A DNA stretch of 64,000 nucleotides from Natronomonas halophila (GTDB lineage: Archaea > Halobacteriota > Halobacteria > Halobacteriales > Haloarculaceae): NCBI RefSeq assembly GCF_013391085.1, contig NZ_CP058334.1, positions 372,001-436,000 of the forward strand, in the 5' to 3' direction. Position 1 is the first letter of the stretch, and every line of letters starts with the position of its first letter. Of the stretch, positions 1 to 8,802 are shown in pieces. The position numbers and the translations under genes are program-made. Below the pieces are notes generated by a model. It worked only from the letters and a program-made list of their open reading frames with translations. It searched no databases and was not told where the DNA came from.

Positions 1-636
1 GGACCACATCAGGACCAGCCGCTCGTCACGGCTGGCGCACCGCTGGATGCCGCCGACGCTGCCGTCGTCCTCGTTCACGGACGGGGCGCCACGGCCCAGA
101 GTATCGTTCAGATGGCCGACGAGTTCTACCACCACGGCGTCGCGTTTCTCGCGCCGCAGGCCGCCCGCAACACCTGGTATCCGAACTCGTTCCTGGCACC
201 CGTCGAGGCCAACGAACCGGGCCGCTCTTCGGGCTTGCAGGCCATCGAGGACGCTATCGAGTCGGCCAACGAGGCCGACATTCCCACCGAGCGCGTGATG
301 TTGCTCGGCTTCTCGCAGGGCGCCTGTCTCGCCAGCGAGTACGTCGCCCAGAACCCGCGTCGGTACGGCGGCCTCGCGGTCCTCAGCGGTGGCGTCATCG
401 GCCCCGAAGGCAAAGAGATGGATTACGAGGGCGACCTCGAAGGCACGCCCGTCTTCCTCGGGTGTAGCGACACGGACCCGCACATCCCCGAGGAGCGCGT
501 CCACGAGACGGCCGAGGTGTTCGAGGCGATGGGCGCCGATGTGACAACGCGCATCTACGAAGGGATGGGCCACGGCGTCAACGAGGACGAAATCGACCAC
601 GTCTCCGAGATGGTCGAGAACCTGGTCGAGGAGTAG
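1..636 (+). CDS. Phospholipase/carboxylesterase family alpha/beta hydrolase (5' end outside window)
   Basis: The reading frame is open from base 1, so the N-terminus lies upstream and about 211 residues are visible. The fold signature is an alpha/beta hydrolase of the phospholipase/carboxylesterase (Abhydrolase_2) type. There is an oxyanion-side LVHGRGA segment (bases about 70-90), the nucleophile elbow GFSQGA (about 304-321), an acidic SDTDPHIP segment (about 467-490) and the catalytic His in GMGHGV (about 562-579). Such enzymes hydrolyse small carboxyl esters in the cytoplasm. The stop is only two bases before the next start, so it is co-transcribed with two ring-cleaving dioxygenases. The same hydrolase plus dioxygenase pairing occurs in bacterial mhq quinone-detoxification operons, which suggests, by inference, a role with aromatic ring products. 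Confidence 0.85.
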   Translation, partial: GPHQDQPLVTAGAPLDAADAAVVLVHGRGATAQSIVQMADEFYHHGVAFLAPQAARNTWYPNSFLAPVEANEPGRSSGLQAIEDAIESANEADIPTERVMLLGFSQGACLASEYVAQNPRRYGGLAVLSGGVIGPEGKEMDYEGDLEGTPVFLGCSDTDPHIPEERVHETAEVFEAMGADVTTRIYEGMGHGVNEDEIDHVSEMVENLVEE

Positions 637-638
637 GT

Positions 639-1562
639 ATGCGCCCGCCAACGGCCGGACTCCACCACGTTTCGACGCTCGCGGGTGACCCACAGGCCAA
701 CGTCGACTTTTATATCAGCGTTCTTGGCTTGCGATTCGTCAAACGAACGGTGAATTTCGACGATAAGTTCAGTTACCACCTCTACTACGGTGACCGCGAA
801 GCGACCCCCGGCACGCTGCTGACCTGCTTTCCGTACCCACACGGCGAGTCGGGACGCATCGGTCGGCCACAGCCCCGGTCGGTCGCATTCGCTGTACCCG
901 AGGACTCGACCGGATTCTGGCACGAACGCCTCGAATCCCGAGGCATCGACATCGAGGAGGAAACCCGCTTCGGCGATTCGGTGATTCGGTTCCGGGACCA
1001 CGATGGCCTCCGCGTCGAGTTGGTCGAAACCGAATCGCCTCGTCCGCCAGCGACCGATGCCATCCCCGAAGAGTACGCGATTCGGAACCTCCACAGCGTG
1101 ACCCTGCTGTCGACCAGCGTCTATCACACCGCCGCGACGCTGGAGGTACTGGGCTACGAGTTGGACGACCAGGAGGGCGACCGGGTCCGGTATCGGTCGC
1201 CCGGCGAATACGGAACCGTCATCGACCTGCTGGACACCGAGGCACCTTACGGCCGGGAGGGCGAGGGGACGATTCATCACGTCGCGTTCAAGGCCGGCGA
1301 CCTCTCGCTCCCGGAGTGGCGCGACCGAATGCTGGAGGCGGGTCTGGAGCCGACCTTTATCAAGGACCGACACTACTTCGAATCGATTTACTTCCGGGAA
1401 CCGGGCGGCCTGCTGTTCGAGATAGCGACCGAGAAACCGGGATTTACCGTCGACGAATCCGTCGAGGGGTTGGGTTCCTCGCTGCAGTTGCCGCCGTGGT
1501 TCGAGGAGGACCGCGAGATGATAGAACGGCAACTACCCGAACTGACCGGCCCCGAAGTGTAG
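639..1562 (+). CDS. Ring-cleaving dioxygenase, VOC (glyoxalase/bleomycin) family, copy 1
   Basis: 307 residues with two tandem vicinal-oxygen-chelate modules, the length of the MhqO/YkcA-type extradiol dioxygenases. The N-terminal module opens with GLHHVS (His9/His10). A second histidine pair sits in the C-terminal half (TIHHVAF) and a Glu in LLFEIATE, which together fit the His-His-Glu metal site of this family. Known members cleave hydroquinone or catechol rings with Fe(II). The ATG lies two bases after the esterase stop. The neighbour copy is clearly homologous along its length (YHLYYGD against YHLFYAD, TPGTLL against SPGTSM). The substrate cannot be read from sequence. Confidence 0.85.
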   Translation: MRPPTAGLHHVSTLAGDPQANVDFYISVLGLRFVKRTVNFDDKFSYHLYYGDREATPGTLLTCFPYPHGESGRIGRPQPRSVAFAVPEDSTGFWHERLESRGIDIEEETRFGDSVIRFRDHDGLRVELVETESPRPPATDAIPEEYAIRNLHSVTLLSTSVYHTAATLEVLGYELDDQEGDRVRYRSPGEYGTVIDLLDTEAPYGREGEGTIHHVAFKAGDLSLPEWRDRMLEAGLEPTFIKDRHYFESIYFREPGGLLFEIATEKPGFTVDESVEGLGSSLQLPPWFEEDREMIERQLPELTGPEV

Positions 1563-1612
1563 AGCCCGCCGCGAGCCAAGCCGTTTTCCCCTCCGGGCGC
1601 CTTTTGACGTGT

Positions 1613-2536
1613 ATGCCTACGGACATTCCCGGTATCCACCACGTCACGGCCATCGCTGGCGACCCCGAGCGGAACTTCGAGTTCTACACGGACACGCTCG
1701 GCCTGCGGCTCGTCAAGAAGAGCGTCAATCAGGACGACGTTCACGTCTACCACCTCTTCTATGCCGACCACGGTGGCTCGCCGGGCACGAGCATGACCTT
1801 CTTCCCCTACACGAACGCCCGACAGGGCCGCATCGGGACCGGGCAGGTCAGCACGACCCAGTTCCTCATTCCCGAGGACTCGGTCGACTACTGGACCGAC
1901 CGCCTCGAATCGAAAGACGTCGGCTTCGTCACCAGCGAACGCTTCGGCGATACGGTCATCGGCTTCGAGGACCCCGACGGCCTGCCGCTGGAACTGGTCG
2001 CCCGCGAGGACGCGCCCGCTGGCGACCCGCCGGAGGGGCCGGTCCCCGAGGAACACGCAATCAGGGGCTTCTTCGGCGCGACGCTGTCGCTATCGACCGC
2101 GGAGTCGACGGCGAACCTGCTGGAGACCATGGGCTTTTCCCCGACCGAAGAGGAACAGCACCGTCAGCGCTTCGAGGCCGACGGCGAGTTGGGCTACGTC
2201 ATCGACCTGCTTGAGGACCCACAGGCCCCGCAGGGCCAACCCGGCGGCGGAACGGTCCACCACGTCGCCTTCCAGGTGACCGAGGACGAACAGGAACAGT
2301 GGCGCGACATCCTCCAGCAGGCCGGCCTCCGTCCGACCGAAGTCATCGACCGCAAGTGGTTCAAATCGGTCTATGCCCGCACGCAGGGTGGCGTCCTCTT
2401 CGAGTTCGCGACGAAGGAACCCGGCTACACCGTTGACGAACCGCTCGACTCGCTCGGCGAGGAACTCGTCCTTCCCGAGTGGCTGGAGGACCGCCGCGAC
2501 GAAATCGAGGATGCGCTGCCGGAACTGTCGCTGTAA
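1613..2536 (+). CDS. Ring-cleaving dioxygenase, VOC family, copy 2
   Basis: 307 residues, same two-module VOC architecture as the preceding gene and clearly a tandem paralogue. The N-terminal His pair is in GIHHVTAIAGD, the second pair in TVHHVAFQ, and the Glu ligand in VLFEFATKEPGY. I chose the ATG at 1613 because homology to the upstream copy begins there. An in-frame extension further upstream overlaps the previous gene in another frame and lacks family character. Retention of the metal residues in both copies argues that both are active, perhaps on different ring substrates. It is probably the last gene of the three-gene transcript; the next gene is convergent and ends six bases away. Confidence 0.85.
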   Translation: MPTDIPGIHHVTAIAGDPERNFEFYTDTLGLRLVKKSVNQDDVHVYHLFYADHGGSPGTSMTFFPYTNARQGRIGTGQVSTTQFLIPEDSVDYWTDRLESKDVGFVTSERFGDTVIGFEDPDGLPLELVAREDAPAGDPPEGPVPEEHAIRGFFGATLSLSTAESTANLLETMGFSPTEEEQHRQRFEADGELGYVIDLLEDPQAPQGQPGGGTVHHVAFQVTEDEQEQWRDILQQAGLRPTEVIDRKWFKSVYARTQGGVLFEFATKEPGYTVDEPLDSLGEELVLPEWLEDRRDEIEDALPELSL

Positions 2537-2542
2537 CGCACA

Positions 2543-4105
2543 TCAGCACAACAGCAGGTAGAACCAGTACGGGAGGTGTATCACGCCGTCCTCGACGCTG
2601 ATGGGGCGGTCGCTTCGGACGGTATCACCCCTGAGAACGAGGCCGAACGGCGTGTCGTAGGTGTCGCAGAACTCCCGGACTGCCGCCGCCGTTTCTTCGT
2701 CCGAGGCCCGATACATCAACCCGACCGGGACGGGCGTTCCGTCGGCTTCGAACACGAAGTCGACGTCGCCGTTTCTTCCGCGCCAGAACCGAACGTCGGG
2801 TTCGCTGTCGACCCCCTGTGCGGCGTCGACGCCATATGAGAACCGCATCGTGTGGTCGAACCCGGCCACGCGAGCGAGGGCGGCCTCGCGGTCGAAGTCA
2901 TCGAGGACGCTGTCGGGTTCGCCGTCGGTCAGCGCGGTGACGAGTCCCGTATCGCGAAGGTAAAGGCGGACGGACCGGGGGCGGCTGTTGTCGTATTCGG
3001 TCACGCCCGAGAGCAGGTACAGTTCTTCGAGCGCCGGGAGATAACTCCCGGTCAGGGTCCGGCGGTCGACGTCGAAGAGGTCGACGAGGCGTTGATATCG
3101 GACCGGCTCGGCTCCCCGGTTTCGGGCCGCGAGCGCACAGAGCCGTTCGAGGTCGGCGATGGTCTGGACGGATTCGAAGCCGGGGACGTCCTGATAAAGC
3201 GCGTCTCGGACGTCGTCACGGAGGCGGGTGTAGGCCTTCGCATCGAGTTCTCTGGCCGACTCGACTGGGCCGTCGAGCGCGTAGCCGATGACGCCGCCCA
3301 TCGCGAGGTAGTGGACGATTTGCGATTGGATACGCCGTTCGACGTCAGCGACGCGTTCGTACTGCGTCCGAAGGGTCGTCGCTAGCCGGTCGGGGTCGCC
3401 AGCCGCAAGCGCATCGGGGAGGCTGCCCTCGCCCGACCGAATCGGCGTCGGACTGACCCGTGTGCCGTCGCCTTCGAGGGGTGGATACAGCGTGTAGAGG
3501 TAGTCACGGAATTTCTCGGGGAGGATGGGTTGGGTATCGTAGGCATCGGCCGGGCAATCGACGCGGTCGAGTTCGCGGTCGATCTGGACGCCGGCGTTGG
3601 CCGTCACGACCACGTGGCACTCGTGGGCGTCGGTGAGCATATCCATAACTGGCGCGCCCCAGCCTTCGATAGCGGGCTTGCTCGGATGTTCGACGAGATG
3701 AACGTCATCGAGGAAGACGAAGTGCGGTGTCGGGTCCGAAACACGGCCGAGAACCCGACTCCGGTAGTAGCGAATCGCCTGCCGAAGCCCCTCGTCGGAC
3801 TGGAGTTGGTAGAGCGGGTCGGCACCGAACGGAACGTAGCAGAACCGTTCAGGGGCCGCCCCCTGCTCGATGCGGTGGGCGATGAACTGTTTCAATAGCG
3901 TGGTCTTGCCGACGCCTCGACGCCCGACGAGGCCGAGGAGTTGCTGGTCCTCGAACTGGCTTGCTCCTCTGTCGGGGGCGACGAGGTGGTAGAAATCGCT
4001 TTTCGGCCGGTCCGGGAGGTCGATTGCACCCCGACCGGATTCCCACCACGGGTTGTGCTTTCCGAGTTCTCGGAGAAGCACGTCGTCAGCGACATCAAAC
4101 GGCAT
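2543..4105 (-). CDS. AAA-type ATPase with DUF4143-like C-terminal domain
   Basis: 520 residues. The Walker A motif GRRGVGKTT spans about residues 61-69 and a Walker B HFVFLDDVH about 128-136, inside an AAA_14-like ATPase core. The C-terminal third carries VRFWRGRNGDVDFVFEADG, the pattern of DUF4143 domains, which are related to PD-(D/E)xK nucleases. Archaea carry many such ATPases, often as lone genes. Their functions are mostly unknown, and roles in DNA mobility or defence have been suggested for relatives. It stands alone, convergent with the dioxygenase operon and preceded by a long AT-richer gap. Nothing in the sequence tells its partner. Confidence 0.8.
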   Translation of the reverse strand: MPFDVADDVLLRELGKHNPWWESGRGAIDLPDRPKSDFYHLVAPDRGASQFEDQQLLGLVGRRGVGKTTLLKQFIAHRIEQGAAPERFCYVPFGADPLYQLQSDEGLRQAIRYYRSRVLGRVSDPTPHFVFLDDVHLVEHPSKPAIEGWGAPVMDMLTDAHECHVVVTANAGVQIDRELDRVDCPADAYDTQPILPEKFRDYLYTLYPPLEGDGTRVSPTPIRSGEGSLPDALAAGDPDRLATTLRTQYERVADVERRIQSQIVHYLAMGGVIGYALDGPVESARELDAKAYTRLRDDVRDALYQDVPGFESVQTIADLERLCALAARNRGAEPVRYQRLVDLFDVDRRTLTGSYLPALEELYLLSGVTEYDNSRPRSVRLYLRDTGLVTALTDGEPDSVLDDFDREAALARVAGFDHTMRFSYGVDAAQGVDSEPDVRFWRGRNGDVDFVFEADGTPVPVGLMYRASDEETAAAVREFCDTYDTPFGLVLRGDTVRSDRPISVEDGVIHLPYWFYLLLC

Positions 4106-4536
4106 GTGACATCCTTGTCCCTGTCACGAAAGCCATCGTATTGGATGTTTTGGACATTGATTCTTCGCCGCGATGTGTGTTCGGTGTCGGGGCTTCGACT
4201 ATTAGCGCCGCCTTGACGTTATCACGTCTTGGGGCAGAAAGAGACACCACGATGTTCCTAATAACTATTCGAGTGGCATTATAATTCATATTGGCGAAGG
4301 ATTTATCAGTACAAGATGCGTATTAATGAGTGCAGGATGGCCAAAAGACCCATCCTGGTGTCGGTTACGGTCGTTTCGGGGTAGGGGAACCGCAGACGGG
4401 CGCCCGAACGGTGTCGGGGTAAACACCGCACGCTGGCCACAATGACTGATTACACGGGCTCCGGGGGGAGCCGCTGGCAGAACCGCACAACGAACACCGC
4501 CCGGTCCAGCATCGTTTCGGTGGGGGGTACCGATTG
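4106..4536. other. Long intergenic region with AT-rich part, TATA-like site and hairpins
   Basis: No convincing gene. Roughly 4130-4330 is visibly richer in A/T than its surroundings and contains a TATA-like TTATAATT at 4279-4286 on the plus strand. Downstream are two compact inverted repeats. One has an 8-bp stem (CAGGATGG at 4333-4340 with its complement at 4350-4357) and one has a 6-bp stem with a GGGG loop at 4457-4472. If transcription starts about 26 bases after the TATA-like site, both hairpins fall in the leader of the following HAD-HEAT gene. Small reading frames here overlap on both strands and show no protein family character. Confidence 0.45.
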
Positions 4537-6303
4537 ATGCTGGTCTTCGCATTCGACCGCGACTGGACGGTGGACGTGAACCCGCATCCGAACAAAGCGG
4601 CCGTTCCGCTGGGGTGGGTACGGGAACTCGCACACGAGACCGAGCATGCGGTCTACGCCATCGGTAATCAGGACCTCGCCAGCGAGGCCGCCATTCCCGG
4701 CGTCGTCGACATCGTGGGGATGCACCCGGACGACTGGGACCGATGGCTCGGCGATAAGCAGGCCGACGGCTACTACGAGCGGTTCCCGGACCGCCGGGAA
4801 CGGCTCGAACTCATCGCCGACCTGCACCCGGAGGCCGACGACTACGTCGTCGTCGATGACCTCGATTTGAGCGATGTCGATGGATGGGACCACTACCACG
4901 CGTGGGATTTCGTCCCCGCCATCGAACGCGGCGAGGTCGACCCCTCGTTGCCGTGGGTCCGCGAGCCGCTGGCAGACGGGGGCTATCCGTCCTCGGCCGG
5001 CATCGTCCCGGTCGATGCGTCGGACCTCGACGACTGGCTCGAAGACCGGCGAGATGCGCCCGGCTTCGAGGTCCGGTACGCCGACGACGGGACCGAGCGG
5101 ACCGAACTGTTCCGTGACGTCTCGATTATCCGGGGAACGATGCGTCCGGCAGCGGCCTCGGCCGTTCGGTGTCAACCGGCCTCGGCCGACAGGGACGCGG
5201 TTAGCATCGCCGTCGACGACATAGAGCAGGTAAACGCGGTCAAACCGCCGATGGACGCGTTCCTGCCCGAAACCGACGACCCCGTCGAGCGGGCCGCAGC
5301 CATCGCCGATCTCGCGGCGGACAACCCGTTCGCCGTCGACGTCTCGCGAGTGCTGGCGCTGCTCGACCGCGAGGACGACGCTCCGCAGGCCGAGGCACTC
5401 CGCGCGCTCGAAGAGGTCGCGTCGGCCCGCCCGGGCGACTGCACGCCGGCGGTTCCGATTCTCCGGTCGCTGCTCGAAGGCGACTGTGCCGACCCGGAAC
5501 GAGCCCTGTCGGTGCTCGACGCTATCGGCGGGTGGGATGGCCGCGATATCGTCCCGCTGGCCGGTGTCATCGAGACGTACCTGACGGCGGCCGATCCGAG
5601 TGTTCGGGCACAGGCGACGGCCTGTATCGGCAAAATCGTGGAAGAAGACCCCGATGAGGGGGTCGGAATGGTGCCGGCGTTGGCGATGCTGCTCAAAGAC
5701 AGGGACGCGACCGCCCACGCCGCCTACGGCCTGTCGTTGCTCGCCAAAGAGTTTCCGGAGGCAGTCAAACCAGCCGCGCCGGTACTCGGTGAGGTCATCA
5801 CCGACGACACCCTCGGGGCCAACCCCCGACTGAGCGCGACGGCCGCGCTGGGCCGGGTCGTCGGCGAGTATCCGAGCACGGCGCTCGATATCGTCGACGA
5901 CGTCGTGACCCTCCTCAATGCCGAGAACCCGAAACTCCGCAATAACGCGGTCGGGTTCCTGAGTGACGTCGCAACGGTACACAGCGACGTTATCGAACCG
6001 CACGTCGATGCTATCGCGGGCCTACTGTCCTCGGACGACGAGTACGCTCGCATCAACGCCAGCGCCGCGCTGGCGCGTGTGGCCGAGGACTATCCGGACT
6101 CCGTCGCCGGGTACACCGACGACCTGCTCTCGCTGCTGGACGACGACCACCATCTCGTCAGGACGAACGCCTGCTGGGCGCTCGGATACCTCGGCGACTC
6201 GGAGGCCGTCGAGTTCCTCCGAGAGGTCGCCGTCGACGACGAGCACGACGAAGTCCGGAACAGGGCCAGTTGGGCAATCACCCGAATCGAGGACGGACCC
6301 TGA
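4537..6303 (+). CDS. HAD-like domain fused to HEAT-repeat domain
   Basis: 588 residues. The N-terminus reads FAFDRDWTVD, matching the HAD motif I DxDxT (Asp7, Asp9, Thr11). An acidic VVVDDLD segment near residue 108 may be motif IV. From about residue 240 to the end the protein is a series of helical repeats with recurring ARVAEDYP, LGRVVGEYP and LLSSDDEYAR type units, i.e. HEAT/armadillo-like repeats, which usually bind proteins. A TTG three bases upstream is possible, but the ATG at 4537 has a purine-rich GGTGGGGGG ahead of it. The following gene encodes a VWA protein on the same strand 66 bases on, so the two may act together. Enzymatic activity is inferred only from motif I. Confidence 0.7.
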   Translation: MLVFAFDRDWTVDVNPHPNKAAVPLGWVRELAHETEHAVYAIGNQDLASEAAIPGVVDIVGMHPDDWDRWLGDKQADGYYERFPDRRERLELIADLHPEADDYVVVDDLDLSDVDGWDHYHAWDFVPAIERGEVDPSLPWVREPLADGGYPSSAGIVPVDASDLDDWLEDRRDAPGFEVRYADDGTERTELFRDVSIIRGTMRPAAASAVRCQPASADRDAVSIAVDDIEQVNAVKPPMDAFLPETDDPVERAAAIADLAADNPFAVDVSRVLALLDREDDAPQAEALRALEEVASARPGDCTPAVPILRSLLEGDCADPERALSVLDAIGGWDGRDIVPLAGVIETYLTAADPSVRAQATACIGKIVEEDPDEGVGMVPALAMLLKDRDATAHAAYGLSLLAKEFPEAVKPAAPVLGEVITDDTLGANPRLSATAALGRVVGEYPSTALDIVDDVVTLLNAENPKLRNNAVGFLSDVATVHSDVIEPHVDAIAGLLSSDDEYARINASAALARVAEDYPDSVAGYTDDLLSLLDDDHHLVRTNACWALGYLGDSEAVEFLREVAVDDEHDEVRNRASWAITRIEDGP

Positions 6304-6369
6304 AAAGAGGGTCAACAGCAGTATCGCTCTGTCGACCACCCGATGCGGCAATCAACGGAGACTACAACG

Positions 6370-7014
6370 ATGACAACAGACACGACCACCCACATCACGT
6401 TCGTACTGGATTCGTCCGGTTCGATGTCGACGATTCGAGACGATACCATCGGCGGATTCAACACGTTCCTCGCGGACCAGCAGGACGAACCCGGCCGCGC
6501 GGCGGTGACGCTCTACGACTTCAACTCGGGCGTCGAGCAGGTCTACGAGGGCAAACCGATTTCGAAGGCGCCGGAACTCGACGAGGAGACGTACACGCCC
6601 GGCGGACAGACGGCGCTGCACGATGCCATCGCGACGGCCGTCATCGAGACTGACGACCACATCGAGAAACTGCCGGCAGCGGTCCAGCCGGAGACCGTCA
6701 TCGTGGTCGTACTGACCGACGGCAAGGAGAACGCTTCCGAGACGCCACAGGGACGGGTCCGCGAACTCGTCGAGACCTACCGACTGGAACACGACTGGGA
6801 GTTCCTGTTCATCGGCGCCAATCAGGACGCGGCACTCACCGCCCGGAAGATGGGGATGGACACGGACAAATCGCTGGACATGTCCCACAGCGGCGAGGGC
6901 ACCCAGGCCGCCTACGAGTCCACCTCGCGGAACATCAGCGAGGCGCGACAGCAGGGCGAGGCCGGGGGATTCACCAACGAGGACAGACAGCGGCAGTCCG
7001 AAGCCGACGAATAG
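6370..7014 (+). CDS. von Willebrand factor A (VWA) domain protein
   Basis: 214 residues, almost entirely one VWA fold. The metal-ion-dependent adhesion site is seen as LDSSGSMS near residue 13-20, with a threonine in GGQTALHDA and an aspartate in LTDGKEN. The C-terminal 40 residues are charged and probably disordered. There is no signal peptide or membrane span, so the protein is cytoplasmic. VWA proteins of this kind serve as metal-dependent protein-interaction modules, often with AAA ATPases or phosphotransfer enzymes. It follows the HAD-HEAT gene on the same strand. An ATG 27 bases upstream is in frame, but the VWA homology fits the ATG at 6370. Confidence 0.8.
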   Translation: MTTDTTTHITFVLDSSGSMSTIRDDTIGGFNTFLADQQDEPGRAAVTLYDFNSGVEQVYEGKPISKAPELDEETYTPGGQTALHDAIATAVIETDDHIEKLPAAVQPETVIVVVLTDGKENASETPQGRVRELVETYRLEHDWEFLFIGANQDAALTARKMGMDTDKSLDMSHSGEGTQAAYESTSRNISEARQQGEAGGFTNEDRQRQSEADE

Positions 7015-7046
7015 CCTGCCGAGTCCTACTCGGCACGCTTGCTTCG

Positions 7047-7844
7047 TTACCGATAGTCGTCGAGTAGCGACGCCACGTACTCCCGGCCGCCGCGGTGCCA
7101 GTACAGTCCGACCACCCGGAGCGATTTCTCGACGCGATACGGGACGAATCCGTGCTTCTCACAGAACACGTCCCAGAACGTTTGAATCGTCGCGCGGTCC
7201 TCCCGAACGTCGATGTCGATATCGAGGTCGCCGAGGGCCGCCGTCACCGCGAACAGCGTGTGGTCGACCGGTAGCGAGACCCACGTCATCCCCGCTAGCG
7301 ACGCAACGCGGTCATGCATCAGCCGCACCCAGAAGGGCGTACTGACGGCGTCCGCGATGCCTGGCAAATCGGCGCCGCGGACCAGGCGCGCCGCATGGGG
7401 TCCGACATAATCCGCCTGACGCAGGAGTCCCTCCGGGTCCCCACCGAAGCGCTCGTACAGTGTGACGGCGGACCGGAACCACCAGTGAGCGTCGTAGGCG
7501 TCCATGATACGCAGCCGGTCGAAGAACGCCTCGAGTTCTTGTTTCCCCTCGGTAGCGACCAACTGGGTCGGGTCGTACACCCACTGGTGCTGTTGCCAGA
7601 GGTTCTTACAGACGCGCCAGAAGCCCCCTCGGCCGATTTGGGGTTTCGGCTGCCCGGATGGGTGGGCGTGAAACGGGACGAGCGACAGCGTCAGGAACCG
7701 GGCAGCCTCGCTGTCCGTGAGGTCCAACTCGTCGACGGCCGTGTACTCAGGGAGCGAATGGTCCGCGTAGAACCCCCGTTCATCCCGTTCGGCTCGCTGG
7801 AGTCGCAAGACGAGCGCCAGTAGTTCCCGCTCGTCTCGAATCAT
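7047..7844 (-). CDS. Conserved haloarchaeal protein of unknown function, possible HhH-GPD-like fold
   Basis: 265 residues, no membrane segments. I do not recognise the family with certainty. The order of features recalls the helix-hairpin-helix/GPD glycosylase fold: helical N-terminal half, then YVGPHAARL, then TPFWVRLMHD, then PVDHTLFAVTAALG, where glycosylases carry a conserved VD followed by a hydrophobic helix. This is a weak resemblance and catalytic activity is not claimed. The ATG at 7844 is chosen because residues upstream of it read as non-coding (basic, Ser/Arg-rich). The gene diverges from nop5, with a 115-base shared upstream region. Confidence 0.55.
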   Translation of the reverse strand: MIRDERELLALVLRLQRAERDERGFYADHSLPEYTAVDELDLTDSEAARFLTLSLVPFHAHPSGQPKPQIGRGGFWRVCKNLWQQHQWVYDPTQLVATEGKQELEAFFDRLRIMDAYDAHWWFRSAVTLYERFGGDPEGLLRQADYVGPHAARLVRGADLPGIADAVSTPFWVRLMHDRVASLAGMTWVSLPVDHTLFAVTAALGDLDIDIDVREDRATIQTFWDVFCEKHGFVPYRVEKSLRVVGLYWHRGGREYVASLLDDYR

Positions 7845-7959
7845 CGCTACCGGACGCTCGGGCCCGGCCCCTGTAATGGTTTGGCGCCACGCCGTTCGTC
7901 TGTTTCTGGGAGACGTTGTATTGGAAGCGAATTTACAAGCCGGGCGTCTAAGGGAGGAT

Positions 7960-8802
7960 ATGACCGACGAGACAGTGGACGCCGGATGGTTCCAGGGTAT
8001 CGACCCGGGGGACCTCGACGCGGCTCGTATCGCCATCGAGGAGGGCCAGGCAGACGAACCGGACGACTGGCCCACGATGGCGGTTGCGTCCGGGTTCGCG
8101 GACGACGAAGACGAGTACTACGAACGGCTTCACGAGGCGACGATGGCGGCGACGCGTGCCGCCGTCCAGGAGGCCGAATCCGCCGACGACAAGCAACTCA
8201 TCCATGCTATTCGAGCGATGGATGACTGCGACCGGACGGCTAACGAACTGGCCGAACGGGTCGCCGAGTGGGCCGGTTCCATTCGCGAGGACGCAGGTAC
8301 GGGCGTCGAGTACGCTCGCGAATTGGCCGACGAAGCCGATTCAGAGGGCGACGACCGGCTCGTTTCGCTGGCCCGGCGGGTTCGGGACCTCGACGACGAG
8401 GCCGCCGACCTCCGCACGCACGTCCAGCAGACGGCACCCGAAGTCGCGCCGAACCTCGCGGCGCTGGCGGGGCCCGTTCTGGCAGCGCGACTCATCGCCC
8501 TTGCCGGCGGCCTCAAGGAACTCGCACGGAAGCCCGCGGGGACGGTGCAGGTACTGGGCGCCGAGGAGGCGCTTTTCGCCCATCTCCGGGGGCGCGCCCC
8601 CTCGCCGAAACACGGCGTCATCTTCACCCACGAGGCGGTGCAGGGCACCCACCCGGAAAACCGCGGATCGGCCGCGCGAGCGCTGGCGGGGAAACTCGCC
8701 ATTGCCGCGCGAGTCGACTACTACTCGGGCGAGCGGAAACCGGAACTCGACGAGGAACTGGCGGACCGCATCGAGCGCATTCAGGCGCGTGATACCCAAT
8801 GA
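7960..8802 (+). CDS. nop5: Nop5/Nop56/58-like box C/D RNP scaffold protein
   Basis: 280 residues. The C-terminal half carries the Nop domain with APNLAALAGPVLAARLIALAGGL and GVIFTHEAVQGTHPENRGSAAR in two conserved blocks, diagnostic for Nop5. Nop5 bridges L7Ae-bound box C/D guide RNAs and fibrillarin, positioning the methyltransferase for 2'-O-methylation of rRNA and tRNA. The N-terminal part (about residues 1-75) is the fibrillarin-binding region and the middle is a coiled coil. The start ATG at 7960 is preceded by GGGAGGA. It overlaps the fibrillarin gene by four bases (ATGA), so the two are translationally coupled. Confidence 0.95.
   Translation: MTDETVDAGWFQGIDPGDLDAARIAIEEGQADEPDDWPTMAVASGFADDEDEYYERLHEATMAATRAAVQEAESADDKQLIHAIRAMDDCDRTANELAERVAEWAGSIREDAGTGVEYARELADEADSEGDDRLVSLARRVRDLDDEAADLRTHVQQTAPEVAPNLAALAGPVLAARLIALAGGLKELARKPAGTVQVLGAEEALFAHLRGRAPSPKHGVIFTHEAVQGTHPENRGSAARALAGKLAIAARVDYYSGERKPELDEELADRIERIQARDTQ

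Noticed and set aside
4286-4633. 115-codon minus-strand frame in the intergenic gap
   Set aside because: It is Pro/Arg-rich, overlaps the HAD-HEAT start and shows no homology-like pattern.
4450-6003. 517-codon minus-strand frame opposite the HAD-HEAT gene
   Set aside because: The plus frame has clear repeat units and a HAD motif. The minus frame is Arg/Val/Gly-rich without motifs.
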